Origin: Alnus glutinosa
Lineage: Eukaryota; Streptophyta; Magnoliopsida; Fagales; Betulaceae
Length of the DNA stretch: 64,000 nucleotides
Direction of reading: 5' to 3'
Assembly: GCF_958979055.1 (NCBI RefSeq)
Contig: NC_084886.1
Span: 18,472,654 to 18,536,653, forward strand
In this document: one piece after another, positions 1 through 9,282 of the stretch
How positions within the stretch are numbered: the first letter of the stretch is position 1
How the letters are laid out: the number at the start of each line of letters is the position of its first letter
The notes under the pieces: model-generated
The model's database searches: none
Told to the model about the DNA's origin: nothing
The model's input: the letters and a program-made list of their open reading frames with translations, nothing else
Position numbers and translations under genes: made by a program

Positions 1-518
1 TGTTCCGGATGTGTCATTAATGAAGGATGAGTAGGAGGGGGAAGTGGGTGCTTTTTATGTTGGGCTCTCTACTTCCAGGGTTAGGTATGAGTGTATGGGC
101 TGGTCATGTATAAATTGATTCATAGGGTTGTGAGAGGTTGAAAGTTCTTTAATGGCGAAGTATGATATGTTACGTGGCAATGGAACACTGGAAAACATGG
201 AGTCTATGGACGAAGGTTGAAGAAGTCCAACCTGGATAGAACATGCATTATCTATTGATTCAGCAAAGACCAAATCAATCAAATCCAAACCAACTACTTG
301 TGCAAATTTTCTTGTCACGTGCGTGTGCAGAATAAGACAACTAAAATGCATACAGGAATGGGAAACATTCAACTTAAGTTCTGTGTGCTCAGAGTAATAA
401 CTAGGAAGTTAACTTTAGGGAAGCCCATATGCATTGATTATTATTTTATTTTATTGTTTTTTTTGAGAGCCATCATTAAAAAAGTTAAAAAGACCATATA
501 TATATATAAAATTTTGGT
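1..518. other. intergenic, no recognised gene
   Basis: A minus-strand open frame of about 105 codons lies at 55-372, but its translation matches no family I recognise and shows no splice or promoter context. The stretch could be the edge of a gene or repeat that continues to the left of the window. No tandem or inverted repeat was seen. Confidence 0.3.
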
Positions 519-526
519 TGTCAATT

Positions 527-1467
527 TTTGATACGATCTGTGAATTCAACATGAATACGGCACGAAGTTATAGGGTTTGTGTTTAGTCTAAACGGATTCG
601 CGTTTATGACACGTTTATAAACAGGATGTGTTGGATCAACCCATTTATTTATATTTTAAAAAAAAGAATCGAAAGAACAAAAGAATGAAAAATAAAAAAA
701 ATGGGAATTTGGGAAACAGGAAAAGTGAAACTGTGAAACCTAGCCGTCAGAGTCTAGACGCTCATCTCATAGTCTCATTCCATTTCTCACTTTTCCATTT
801 CCCATTTGAGTCATTCCCAACCCAACTTTTCCATTTCTCATTTCCAACCCTAGCCGAAATAAGATGAGGTCCGGGGGCTCAGCCTACTCGCCCCTCAACT
901 CTGGGTCCAACTTCAGCAACCCTCCACCCACTAAGATGGCCTCGCTGTTCCTCGGCTCCGACTATGAGCACTAGCTCATCGTCATGGACAAGCCTGACGG
1001 CGAGAGAGCCACCAAGCAGCAAATGTCCAGCATCTCGGCCTACTCGCCCCTCAACTCTAGGTCCAACTTCAGCGGCCGGCCCCCCACCGAGATGGCCCCG
1101 CTCTTCCTCAGCTGCGACTATGAGCACTGGCTCATCATCATGGACAAGCTTGGCAGCGAGAGTGCCACCAAGTAGCAGATGATCGATAGCTACATTCAAA
1201 ATTTCAAACCCTAGCCAAAGTCCTCAGTAGCTATTTCCTTTTTTCTCTTCTCTGACTGGTTTCCTAGAATGTCGGGTTGGGTCAACTCGATATGACCCAT
1301 TAACTAAACGCGTCAATTGTGTCATGTAAACCGGCTTATAAATGTGTTGTGTTTAAGTTTTGTGTCTCAACTCGTTTAACTAATCGTATCGGGTTCAGGT
1401 TGGCCTAAATAGGTTAGTGGGTCAACCGGGTCGATCCGAATCTGACACAGTAACCCGTTTGCCAACC
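527..1467. repeat. dispersed repeat flanks surrounding a captured gene fragment
   Basis: The blocks at about 530-645 and 1268-1460 are rich in short variants of a 'gggtcaaccc / acccgttta' word and read roughly as inverted relatives of each other. I remember this composition from high-copy non-autonomous plant repeats. Between them lies the MORF-like fragment, so the whole may be one element that picked up host coding sequence. No clear target duplication was found, so the borders and family are uncertain. Confidence 0.35.
864..1222 (+). pseudogene. MORF/DAG-like RNA-editing factor fragment, internally duplicated
   Basis: Conceptual translation gives two successive copies of the MORF-box start, including PLNSRSNFSGRPPTEMAPLF and DYEHWLIIMDK followed by ATK and QMIDSYIQ. 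In intact multiple organellar RNA editing factors this segment opens the MORF domain, which binds PPR editing proteins in plastids or mitochondria. The two copies are 156 bp (52 codons) apart, at 883-1038 and 1039-1194, so the duplication kept the frame. A stop follows DYEH in the first copy and another follows ATK in the second. The last codons recover LAKVLSS only in another frame, and the rest of the domain is absent. It is a non-functional fragment inside repeat DNA. Confidence 0.75.
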
Positions 1468-1469
1468 AT

Positions 1470-2830
1470 ATATAATAAAACTATTCTAGTGGCAATCACA
1501 CATCAATACATAAATTTTATTGATGAAGTAGAAACCTTTTTAAGAACACCTTTAAAAAATAAGAAGAACAGTTATTTTATTGTAAAAGAAAAAGTTACTT
1601 TATTTTGAAGACTAGCTTGTGTTTTAAATGATTTTGATAAACAAAAGAGAGTGATGGTTTATAGTAAATAGGGGATCATGGCACACGATATTAGTTGGTT
1701 GTCGTTGCTTACTAAGTTGTTGACTCACCATTTTTTTCCTGTAAGATTGTTTAATTTTAGATATAACTAAAATGGGCAAGGAAGAGCCCCATGATCAACT
1801 AGACTATTGCCCCAAAGCTTAGTAAAGGTTTTAGCTTTTGAAGTGGGCTAAACTTTTTGTAGTAAATAAGCCAGGTTTGGGGTTTTGCCATTTGGGCACC
1901 CTTTTTGTATATGTATGAAATATTAGTAGCATGAGGTACATGACAATGATATGTTTATACAAATAAAGTTGTGTTTATGTTAGAGCTATGGTATTTTGTT
2001 TATATAGTAGGTGGGTTTGTAGTTTAAAAAGAAGAAGAAAAAAACGACCTAATATATATAAATTGCTGTTGCATGAATTATAAGGCTTAGTAGTAACGCC
2101 ACATATAGTATGCGAATGATCACATTTAATAAATGACGGGGCGTTACAGGTAGAGGCAAAGCGCATGGGGTATGACCTAATAACTTAATTGTTATTTTCT
2201 CTTAAATGTCAGAGTGATCCCTTGTCGGCACACTCGACAAATTGGACCTTTGTGCTTACTCTCTTGTCATTACTAACTTGTTGAATTATAATATGAATTT
2301 GTGATTATGTAGTGAGTATTGTTGGAACACCATGGAAATGACTTTTATCCTTTTGTTTTTTAAACTAGAAGAAAATAGTTTGCTTCAAGCATAAACTAAA
2401 TGTCATCAAGCTTATCTAGAGTTTTTGCCACGTCATCCAGAATCTTAGATTGACATGATCCACAATTTGCCTATTGACTGTAACAATCATGTGGGGTCCT
2501 ATTAGAGCTTATTATATGGCAATTATCTTTGTTGCAAGTTCTATGTTCATGATGAGCCTTATAGAAACCTTCCAATTTGATTAGGTAAGGAAGAAAGCCA
2601 AGGAGTGCACGACTTCTATTAGTATACTTATAATATAACATATCTTGGTTTCATTGGTGTTTTGATGGGTTGGGTCAAGCTATAGCTCGGTCGGACTTGA
2701 GGGAATATCTGCTGTTCTCACCGTCTAGGCCTATCCTATGCGGCTCCCAACGAGCAAGTGCAACTATCGTCACGCCCAAGAAGAATAACTATCGTTGACC
2801 TTCCTCGCTTGTCTTTTTAATTAGAAAAAA
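1470..2830. other. AT-rich intergenic DNA
   Basis: No coding region, RNA gene or clear repeat is supported here. The stretch near 2640-2810 is richer in GC than its surroundings and may be a decayed transposon piece, but I see no termini. Confidence 0.4.
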
Positions 2831-2834
2831 AAAA

Positions 2835-3250
2835 TGAGAAACTTTGCTTAACTTTCTGAACTTCTATCACTTTTGCAATATCCTTCAAAAGTCTTAAAAA
2901 CTCTTAATTTAATGTATCAAACTTTAAATTTTTTTTTTTTCAACCTCATTTCTCATTTTAAGGTTTTTGAGGCTAAATCAGACGGTCAAAAGATAAAATG
3001 ACCAGTATACTCATGTTCAACTCTGTAAAATTATAGAATTACTCTTAAATTACAATTACAATTATTATTTTTAAAAAAATAAAAGTATTTTGAGAATTTC
3101 TCACCCTCCGTCATAAAATCTTAACGGATGGATGAGATTGTAAATTTTTTAAAGTTCAATATACTAAACTAAAAGTTTTTAAATTTTAAGAAAGAGATTA
3201 CAAAAATTATAATTAAAAATCCAAAAAAAATTAAGTCAAATTTTTCCAAA
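2835..3250. mobile_element. degenerate foldback MITE
   Basis: The left half (about 2845-2935) and the right half (about 3140-3235) pair as imperfect inverted repeats. For example, 'actttaaattttt' on the left faces 'aaattttttaaagt' on the right. There is no coding capacity. The length (about 400 bp) and the hairpin form fit a MITE. The target duplication was not resolved. Confidence 0.45.
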
Positions 3251-3774
3251 ATAATAATACAGCACATAACTTGTTCAACTTGTATTCTGTAATAATATAA
3301 CCCATATGTCCAATCACCAAATAAAAAAAAAAAAAAAAAAAATGTTGCAGAAGATTATCGTGCCATAAACAATCAAATCAAAGTAGAAAAATGTGAGTCG
3401 CAGTCAGACAGAACCGGTGAACGATGAGGATCAAGACACTAGGGGTCAATGTGCCTAGAAGGCCTGACTTTCCTGTGTGAGTTCTAGGGATAGGAACCCC
3501 CCATCTACCGCCACTAGGTAACAATATTATATATATTAAATATAACTATATTAAAGTTATTAATTAAAAATGTAATTTAATAAAAATTTCAGACTTTTTG
3601 CGTGTCCAATTACATCGACCCACTAGTTATATTAATTAAAAGTGCAATTTATGCTCCGTTTGTTTCGGCGTAAAATGATTTCCAGAAAATGATTTCGGTA
3701 TTTTACGGTGTTTGGTAGGGGCGAAAATAATGGTTAACGAAAACCATTTTCGGTTTGACCGTAAAACCTTCTTT

Positions 3775-3828
3775 AATTTTTGGAAAACGATTTACGGTTT
3801 TTAAAACCGTAAATCGTTTTCCAAAATT
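3775..3828. repeat. near-perfect 54-bp palindrome
   Basis: Arms of about 26 bp, starting with 'aattttggaaaacgattt' and ending with its complement, meet with almost no loop. It lies inside the left arm of the Harbinger-like element and would form a strong stem in single-stranded DNA or RNA. Confidence 0.85.
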
Positions 3829-3899
3829 ATATTCTTCGTTTTTACACGCACGTTTGATATTTGACTGGTCGAATCCGACAATAGTCGGTCGTTCGAAAA

Positions 3900-4370
3900 T
3901 AGGCAGCACCGGAATCCGGTATCATCGAGTCACTGGAATAATGCCAGCGTCGGAATCCGACCACCGGAATTCTGCCGGCCGCCGGAATCCGGCGACATCC
4001 GGCAACTGCGCCGAATGCCGGCGGATCTGGCCGGAATCCGGCCATGGATAGAAACCGGCCGGAATCCTGCCTGATTTGACCGGATCCGGACACTGATCCG
4101 GCTGGATATGGCCAAAATGGCCGGGATCCTGCCGGATATGACCGGATCCGGACACTGATCCGGCCGGAACTGGCCGGATACGACCGGATCCGGCTATTGA
4201 TTCTACCGGATCTGGCCGGAACCCAGCCTGATCTGACCGGATCCGGCCACTGGTCCTGCCGAGATCCGGCCAAAATGACCGGTTCCGGCCGGAACTGACC
4301 GGGCCCGGAGGTTTCCTGCCGGAATCCGGCAATTTTAGCAGGATCCGGCCAAACATGTTCGCCGGATTCA
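3900..4370. repeat. GC-rich CCGG minisatellite
   Basis: Variants of 'gaccggatccgg' recur at about 4078, 4140, 4182, 4236 and 4277 among many 'ccggaatccggc' words. CpG is very frequent although the surrounding DNA is AT-rich. Long open frames cross it on the minus strand, but their proline/arginine/glycine-rich repeats come from the array and are not a gene. Confidence 0.8.
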
Positions 4371-4525
4371 GGCGACGGCGACAGTTGCATTTTTACTTTT
4401 CGTAATTTTTTCGTGCGAACCAAACACCGAAAAATATTTTCGAGAAAATAATTTCTTTTGAAATTGATTTCGTCGAAAATATTTTACGACGGAAACCATT
4501 TTACGTCGAAACAAACGGAGTATTA

Positions 4526-5450
4526 ATAAAATTTGTAGACTTTTTTGCGTGCCCAATTACATCAATCTACAACTTGCTACGTCTTAGAGATTACGACCAA
4601 TATTACTTACAATAATACAACTTCAATATATGCAACGTTCCCCAGCCTTAATAGTTAATAGTGTTCTTGATCCCTTTTTTTTTTTTTTTTTTTTTTATTA
4701 TTTATTTTTTTAATCGGTTTGCCGTCTCTAATCGGACTTCATTTCGGATTGGTCGGCCTATTTGAAAAGTTTATTGTAGTGTCAATTAGTTTGTGCATAA
4801 TCTAATCCGATGAGCCGCCTCTAATAATCAAAGTGGGGATTAGATCTCTATTTATCATGTTAATTAGTCTTATGCGATTTTCCAAAATCTTTTCTATTAT
4901 AAATGTGAAAATATATAATAAAAAAATAATATGAAAGAGAAAGGGCGGGAGCAGAGAAAGAGATTGATTGGATACAACTTTAATATATTGAACATAAATG
5001 TTTTATTGTAAAGAAACTTTGGTTTTATCCTCTTACGTAATTATTGTTTATTTCCGTACAAGAAATTAATTTATAAATCATATTTAATAGTGAATTTATA
5101 AAAGAGATGTGTAAGAAAATGACACTAAATAACTCTTTTTTGTATTCTCATATCCTCCCATTTTTTAAAAATCAATCATTGAATCTGTACGACCCATACG
5201 TGAATCTTATACCCTCCATAAAATTATAAAAATTCTTAAGGAAGGTCCGGGAGAGAATAAACCTAAAGAATAATATGAAATATTCTTATATAAAAAAAAA
5301 AAGAAAATAAAAAGGGAAATCTGTGGGCAAATTATTTAATCTCAACTGTCAGAGTCAAAAAACAAAAATGACGTGTCAAAGACTTTTGCTTACTTGTTCA
5401 AAGGAAAGCTGTGAGAAGTATGGTACCACACACCAACCAACCCAGTCCCA
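4526..5450. other. AT-rich intergenic DNA
   Basis: Contains a T-run at 4673-4696 and an A-rich stretch near 5290-5320. No gene or termini were recognised. Confidence 0.4.
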
Positions 5451-5468
5451 CATCGCTAATTTCCTTCA

Positions 5469-5475
5469 TATATAT
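5469..5475 (+). promoter_or_regulatory. TATA box of the 109-residue protein gene
   Basis: 'tatatat' lies about 50 bp upstream of the ATG at 5524, with a pyrimidine-rich leader between them. The spacing suggests a short 5' leader. Confidence 0.5.
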
Positions 5476-5523
5476 TGCCTTTGCCTTCCTCATTTTACCT
5501 CCCAGCAGAAACGTACCACAGAA

Positions 5524-5853
5524 ATGGAGGGTCTCATCCCCATGGTGTTCAAGGCCTTGAAGAAAAGTAGAGTTCGCCGGCAATACAGCCATCTCTCCTC
5601 CGGGGTTGCTCAGAGTTACAACATAGCCGACTTCTACACCAGTGAACAGAGTCCTGTATACATGATGCCTTCAACCGAAAAGATTGGTGGTTTGCATATT
5701 GAGAGCAACGGTACTCACCACCGGCGACACAAGTCTGTCGGAGCCTATGCTGTCGGGTTCTCCTCGGCTGAAGATAAGAGAATGGAACCTCCCCCCAAGC
5801 AACTTGTCCGGTTCAGGAGCCACAGACTGTTCTCATGCGTCTCTGGTGCCTAG
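5524..5853 (+). CDS. small plant-specific protein of unknown function
   Basis: A single-exon frame codes for 109 residues beginning MEGLIPMVFKALKKSR. I recognise this start and the basic end (QLVRFRSHRLFSCVSG) from a family of short plant proteins without a known biochemical role, some of which I recall as stress-responsive. The N-terminal third is a short amphipathic, basic segment, the middle is Ser/Thr/His-rich, and the C-terminus is basic with a conserved-looking RSHR-F-SC core. There is no signal peptide or membrane span. The ATG at 5524 is preferred over an in-frame ATG at 5323 because the TATA box lies between them and the family start MEGLIP falls exactly here. A CTT microsatellite (about 5905-5930) lies in the probable 3' UTR. 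Confidence 0.8.
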   Translation: MEGLIPMVFKALKKSRVRRQYSHLSSGVAQSYNIADFYTSEQSPVYMMPSTEKIGGLHIESNGTHHRRHKSVGAYAVGFSSAEDKRMEPPPKQLVRFRSHRLFSCVSGA

Positions 5854-6604
5854 AAATGCATCGATCCCCCCTTAATTGGTACCCATGTTATAAATATTCC
5901 ATTTTTCTTCTTCTTCTTCTTCTTCTTCTGCATGCTTTGGTAAGGTAAGATAGATTTGTTTGTTCAATCCCCTGCAATTAGAGGGAGGTAGAGAAAGAGA
6001 CAGAAAATGGAAGTCTCAAGACTAAATGCAAACTACTTTTATATATAATATGCAACTTTATCATGTTCATTTTTTTTTTTTAATTTTTTTTTAATGATCA
6101 AGTTACAGTATTAGTCTTTCAGAGGAGATTCTCTGAAGCAGAAAAAATAATTGAAAAAATATATGGTGATGTCCAGCTTATGTTGGGTGACCAAAATTGA
6201 GTCCGACCAAGAACACGACATGATTAATTTTAGAATATATACCAATACAGCTGCGCGGCATTTGTTTGGTCGCCTGTACGTGAATAAGCCAAGAAGCCGT
6301 GTGGAGCCGTTGGCTAGCTTGTGCGCTGTGTTGCCAGCCTTGGGTGTGACATGGCCGTACCGGCCCGCCGGTGACCAATCTAGAGACGACAAGATCGATC
6401 AAAGCAGAAGTAGATCGAATATCGGTAGGTAGAAATCAACCCAACACTAGAAAACAAAATAAAAGTCATAAATTTGCATCAAGGGGGTTAACCAAATGGG
6501 TGTGAATACTGAATAGTTGTTTTATTCAAAGTTCCACACCTAAAATGCTATGACATGTCAAAGTCATTCCATTAGCCATTTCTCCGAAGAAAATGATTGC
6601 TAGA
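5854..6604. other. 3' flank and intergenic DNA
   Basis: Includes the CTT repeat just after the gene and T-runs near 6070-6090. Overlapping open frames on both strands at 6110-6430 have no recognisable product and are probably chance frames. Confidence 0.4.
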
Positions 6605-6733
6605 ACCGTTCCAGCACCCATTAATATTAAAAAATTTGATTTTAATTAAAAAGTTGTTTATGATGTCACATCATAAACAACTTTTTGATTAAAATCAAAT
6701 TTTTTAAGAAAAAAGGGGATGTTAGGGGACGGT
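6605..6733. mobile_element. 129-bp hairpin MITE
   Basis: Outer ends 'accgttccagcaccc' and 'ggggatgttaggggacggt' are imperfect inverted repeats. Inside, two arms of about 36 bp (6629-6665 and 6669-6705) pair almost perfectly around a 3-base loop. Nearly the whole element would fold into one stem. There is no coding capacity, and the family is not assigned. Confidence 0.7.
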
Positions 6734-7007
6734 AAAGTTTATCGGCCTCTTTCTCCAAATAATTGTCCAACTTCTCAAGCATGATTTTTGGGATCAATGT
6801 TTATAACATCACCCTTGATTTTGTTACTCAATTGGGCTGCAAAATATCAATTTGTTCATCCATCTAGTTGTGAGCAAATCGGGATTGAAAAGTCTCTTTA
6901 TATTTAAATTTTCTTGATATGTGTTGAGGTTATATGTGATTTTCACCCATCGATATGAGTGGGCCAGGCTCCTTATTCTACTTGTTTTGTGAAAAAAAAG
7001 AGGATAA

Positions 7008-8155
7008 TGCTATTAAAATATAAAATGGAAAGCGGAATTATGAAGATAAAGAAGAGGTTTTACGTGATTCGGTCTATGACATAAGTTTACAGGATAAAGC
7101 TCAAAGGGCTACATCATACTTTTATTTCTCTTCATATTTTTACAATATATTAAACTCCTATTTATAGGAGAATTTTGGTAGATAAGTATGGTAATCAAAT
7201 CAATGTAATTTGATTACCATCAAATCTGATTTATAAAAGATAACAACAATTACAATAAATTTCTAAAATCAAATCCTCTAATATACTTTAACAGTTTGGA
7301 GTGGTAATCGACTTCACCATGAAGTCCAACATGTTTTTGGAGTCCTTTGTGTCCTTGTAGTAGGAGAATTGCCTACCAACCTTGCTCCTTATAAAAGGAG
7401 TGCTGCATGGAAACTTTAAGTGTGCAAAAACGTGAGCATCGGTGCGTGTGCAATAGAGGAGCTTGTTAAAGTATTGATTAAGTAACTAAATTTACCTCTT
7501 CCTATCAGCTTAAGCTTTTAGGATAAGTGGTGATTTAGTATGATATCAGAGCCAAATGTCATGAGTTCGAACTTTGGCTCCGTCATTTACCGCTCGTTTC
7601 AATTAAATATTCAATGTGTTGGGCCACATCTATCAAAAGGAAGTTTGAGCCCACACGTGAGGGGGAGTGTTAAAGTATTGATTAAGTAATTAAATTTACA
7701 TCTTCCTATCAGCTTAAGCTTTTAAGATAAGTGGTGATTTAATAAAGCTGCACGATATTTTTCTTCTTGGTTTTAGAGGAGCCAAAACAAGAGAAAAAAA
7801 AGGGAAAGGGTGCTATAATTATGAGAGAGAAAAATAAAAAAGAGACCAGCTACCATCTGTTTTCAGTAAAAGAAGAGTTTGTATTTTTGTTTTTTGTATT
7901 TTTCTTTGGGAATAATCTCTATTGTGTGATAGCGAGATTTGACTGTATTGAGGCTTTGGGTTCTTAGCGATTTTCTTTCTTCTATTTTTTTACTCCATCT
8001 TCATAGTGAATTTTTTCGTGATTGTCTCTACCAGTGGACGTACCTCATATTGAGGGAACCACTTAAATCTGGTGTTGTATGTGATTGATTTAATTTTGAT
8101 GTCTTCTTATTTTTCGCATCTCACGGTCTTAAGAAATAGTATAAATTTCCTAACA
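7008..8155 (+). mobile_element. Ty1/copia-type LTR remnant (fossil)
   Basis: The left end, with its 'tttacgtgattcggtc' word, and the right end, with 'ccagtggacgtacctcat' followed by 'aatttcctaaca', match features I know from copia LTRs around the R-U5 region. No internal coding region follows, so it reads as a solo or truncated LTR. A TRIM element is nested inside it, so the LTR is older. A related fragment lies near 8340-8480. Confidence 0.45.
7464..7744 (+). mobile_element. TRIM element, 281 bp, looks whole (fossil)
   Basis: Two 77-bp direct terminal repeats (7464-7540 and 7668-7744) both open with 'tgttaaagtattgattaagt'. Straight after the first is 'tgatatcagagcc', a primer-binding site matching initiator tRNA-Met. 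Straight before the second is the purine tract 'gagggggag'. The target duplication gagct/aagct matches at 4 of 5 bases. It has no coding capacity, which is typical of terminal-repeat retrotransposons in miniature. The two repeats are similar, which suggests a fairly young insertion. Confidence 0.85.
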
Positions 8156-8159
8156 ACAT

Positions 8160-9200
8160 GCATGTATGGTTAACTTTCCCTCAACCCTTTTGACAACGCC
8201 GTCCTAAATAAGGATTTTTATTGGGACAGAATATAGGGTAAAAAAAAGAGAAACAAAGAACATATGGGTAATGGTAATAATAAGAAGTGTTTTAAGAATA
8301 TTTGGAATTTCAGCATATCCATTACGTTGTTACCGTGCACAATAATGATGAATAATATGAAATTGAAAAAGAGAGAGCAAGAGAAAATCAAGACACAGAT
8401 TTACGTAGTTTGACAATATGCCTACGTCCACATGAGTGTGGTTATATTTTAGTATATGATTGAGGGTTATAACATAACACATTTTTAAGAAAATCTTAAT
8501 TGTACGGACATATTTTGAAAACTTTTAGGGGAAGGGTCAAAGCATAATGAAAAACATATCGTTGTAAAACGAACTAATTGTCAAAACTTACAAATATTTT
8601 AAAATCTAATGAAAACCTAGAGAATAAATGTAATTTTTATCTTGTTATATATGCATTGGACCTTTAAAACTTCCTTGGAAGTTAATTGATGGCCCTTTAT
8701 ATAACCTGTAAAGTGAACAAACATATTAAGGATCGGACCGAGATGACACCCAATTTTTATCCTTTTTATTTCAAAGTTCAAACAAATTTCGAACCTAACT
8801 TAGGCTACCTAAACCTAAGGTATGGCTGCCTGATATCTTGTTGGCACTTTGAGGCTTAATTATGCTCATTTCGGCAAATTCCTTCTTTTTTTGCTGACCA
8901 TTTCGGCAAATTCTTGAGTGACACTCATGGAGATTCTAAATCAAAGCTACGGAATCACTAAATAAACGTTAAAAGCAACTAAAAATAAAATAAAATAAGA
9001 TAAGAATGGAAAAAGGAGAGATGCTTCGGCTAATAACACCAAAAATAACAGCAGCTTCATGGATGTTATCATCTAATTCCATAAAATAAAATATCCACCA
9101 ACGTACAACAAAGTCCAAAGTCCAAAGTTGCCAACCATGCACACAGGATTACCAAAAAAATTCCATTCATCTGAAAGAACGCCGATGAAAGCAAGAAAAA
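8160..9200. other. intergenic DNA upstream of the secreted-protein gene
   Basis: Apart from an LTR-like fragment near 8340-8480, nothing is recognised. Confidence 0.4.
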
Positions 9201-9206
9201 GAGAGC

Positions 9207-9213
9207 ATATAAA
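9207..9213 (+). promoter_or_regulatory. TATA box of the secreted-protein gene
   Basis: 'atataaa' lies 70 bp upstream of the ATG at 9283, a normal plant core-promoter spacing with a leader of about 40 bp. Confidence 0.55.
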
Positions 9214-9282
9214 CGCATGAATATTCTCCACTAGAGAATCATAGAACAGGAAATAAAACCAAGGAAGAGAATTATCAAACAC

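Larger units (their letters stand above)
3652..4522. mobile_element. Harbinger/Tourist-like non-autonomous element, 871 bp
   Basis: The ends are inverted repeats: left 'tgctccgtttgtttcg' and right 'cgaaacaaacggagta'. The element is flanked by the trinucleotide tta at 3649-3651 and 4523-4525, as is usual for PIF/Harbinger elements. Removing the element plus one tta restores a sequence matching the neighbouring 72-bp repeat unit. There is no transposase. The core is a CpG-rich array and the left arm holds a near-perfect internal palindrome at 3775-3828. The superfamily call rests on the target duplication. Confidence 0.8.
3560..4570. repeat. 72-bp tandem duplication, second unit split by a transposon
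   Basis: Unit 1 runs from about 3560 to 3631. Unit 2 starts at 3632, is interrupted at 3651 and resumes at 4523. Both units share 'ttaattaaaa' and the word 'gactttttgcgtg' with its following 'ccaattacatc'. Unit 1 therefore records the site before the insertion in unit 2. Confidence 0.75.

Noticed and set aside
879-1199. Minus-strand frame of about 106 codons
   Set aside because: It is antisense to the MORF-like fragment, and its repeats mirror the 156-bp duplication.
3842-4423. Long minus-strand frames rich in Pro, Arg, Gly and Ser
   Set aside because: They are produced by the CCGG minisatellite in the Harbinger-like element. There is no start context, domain or splice structure.
5323-5523. 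N-terminal extension of the 109-residue protein
   Set aside because: The TATA box lies between this ATG and the family start MEGLIP, so the longer form is unlikely.
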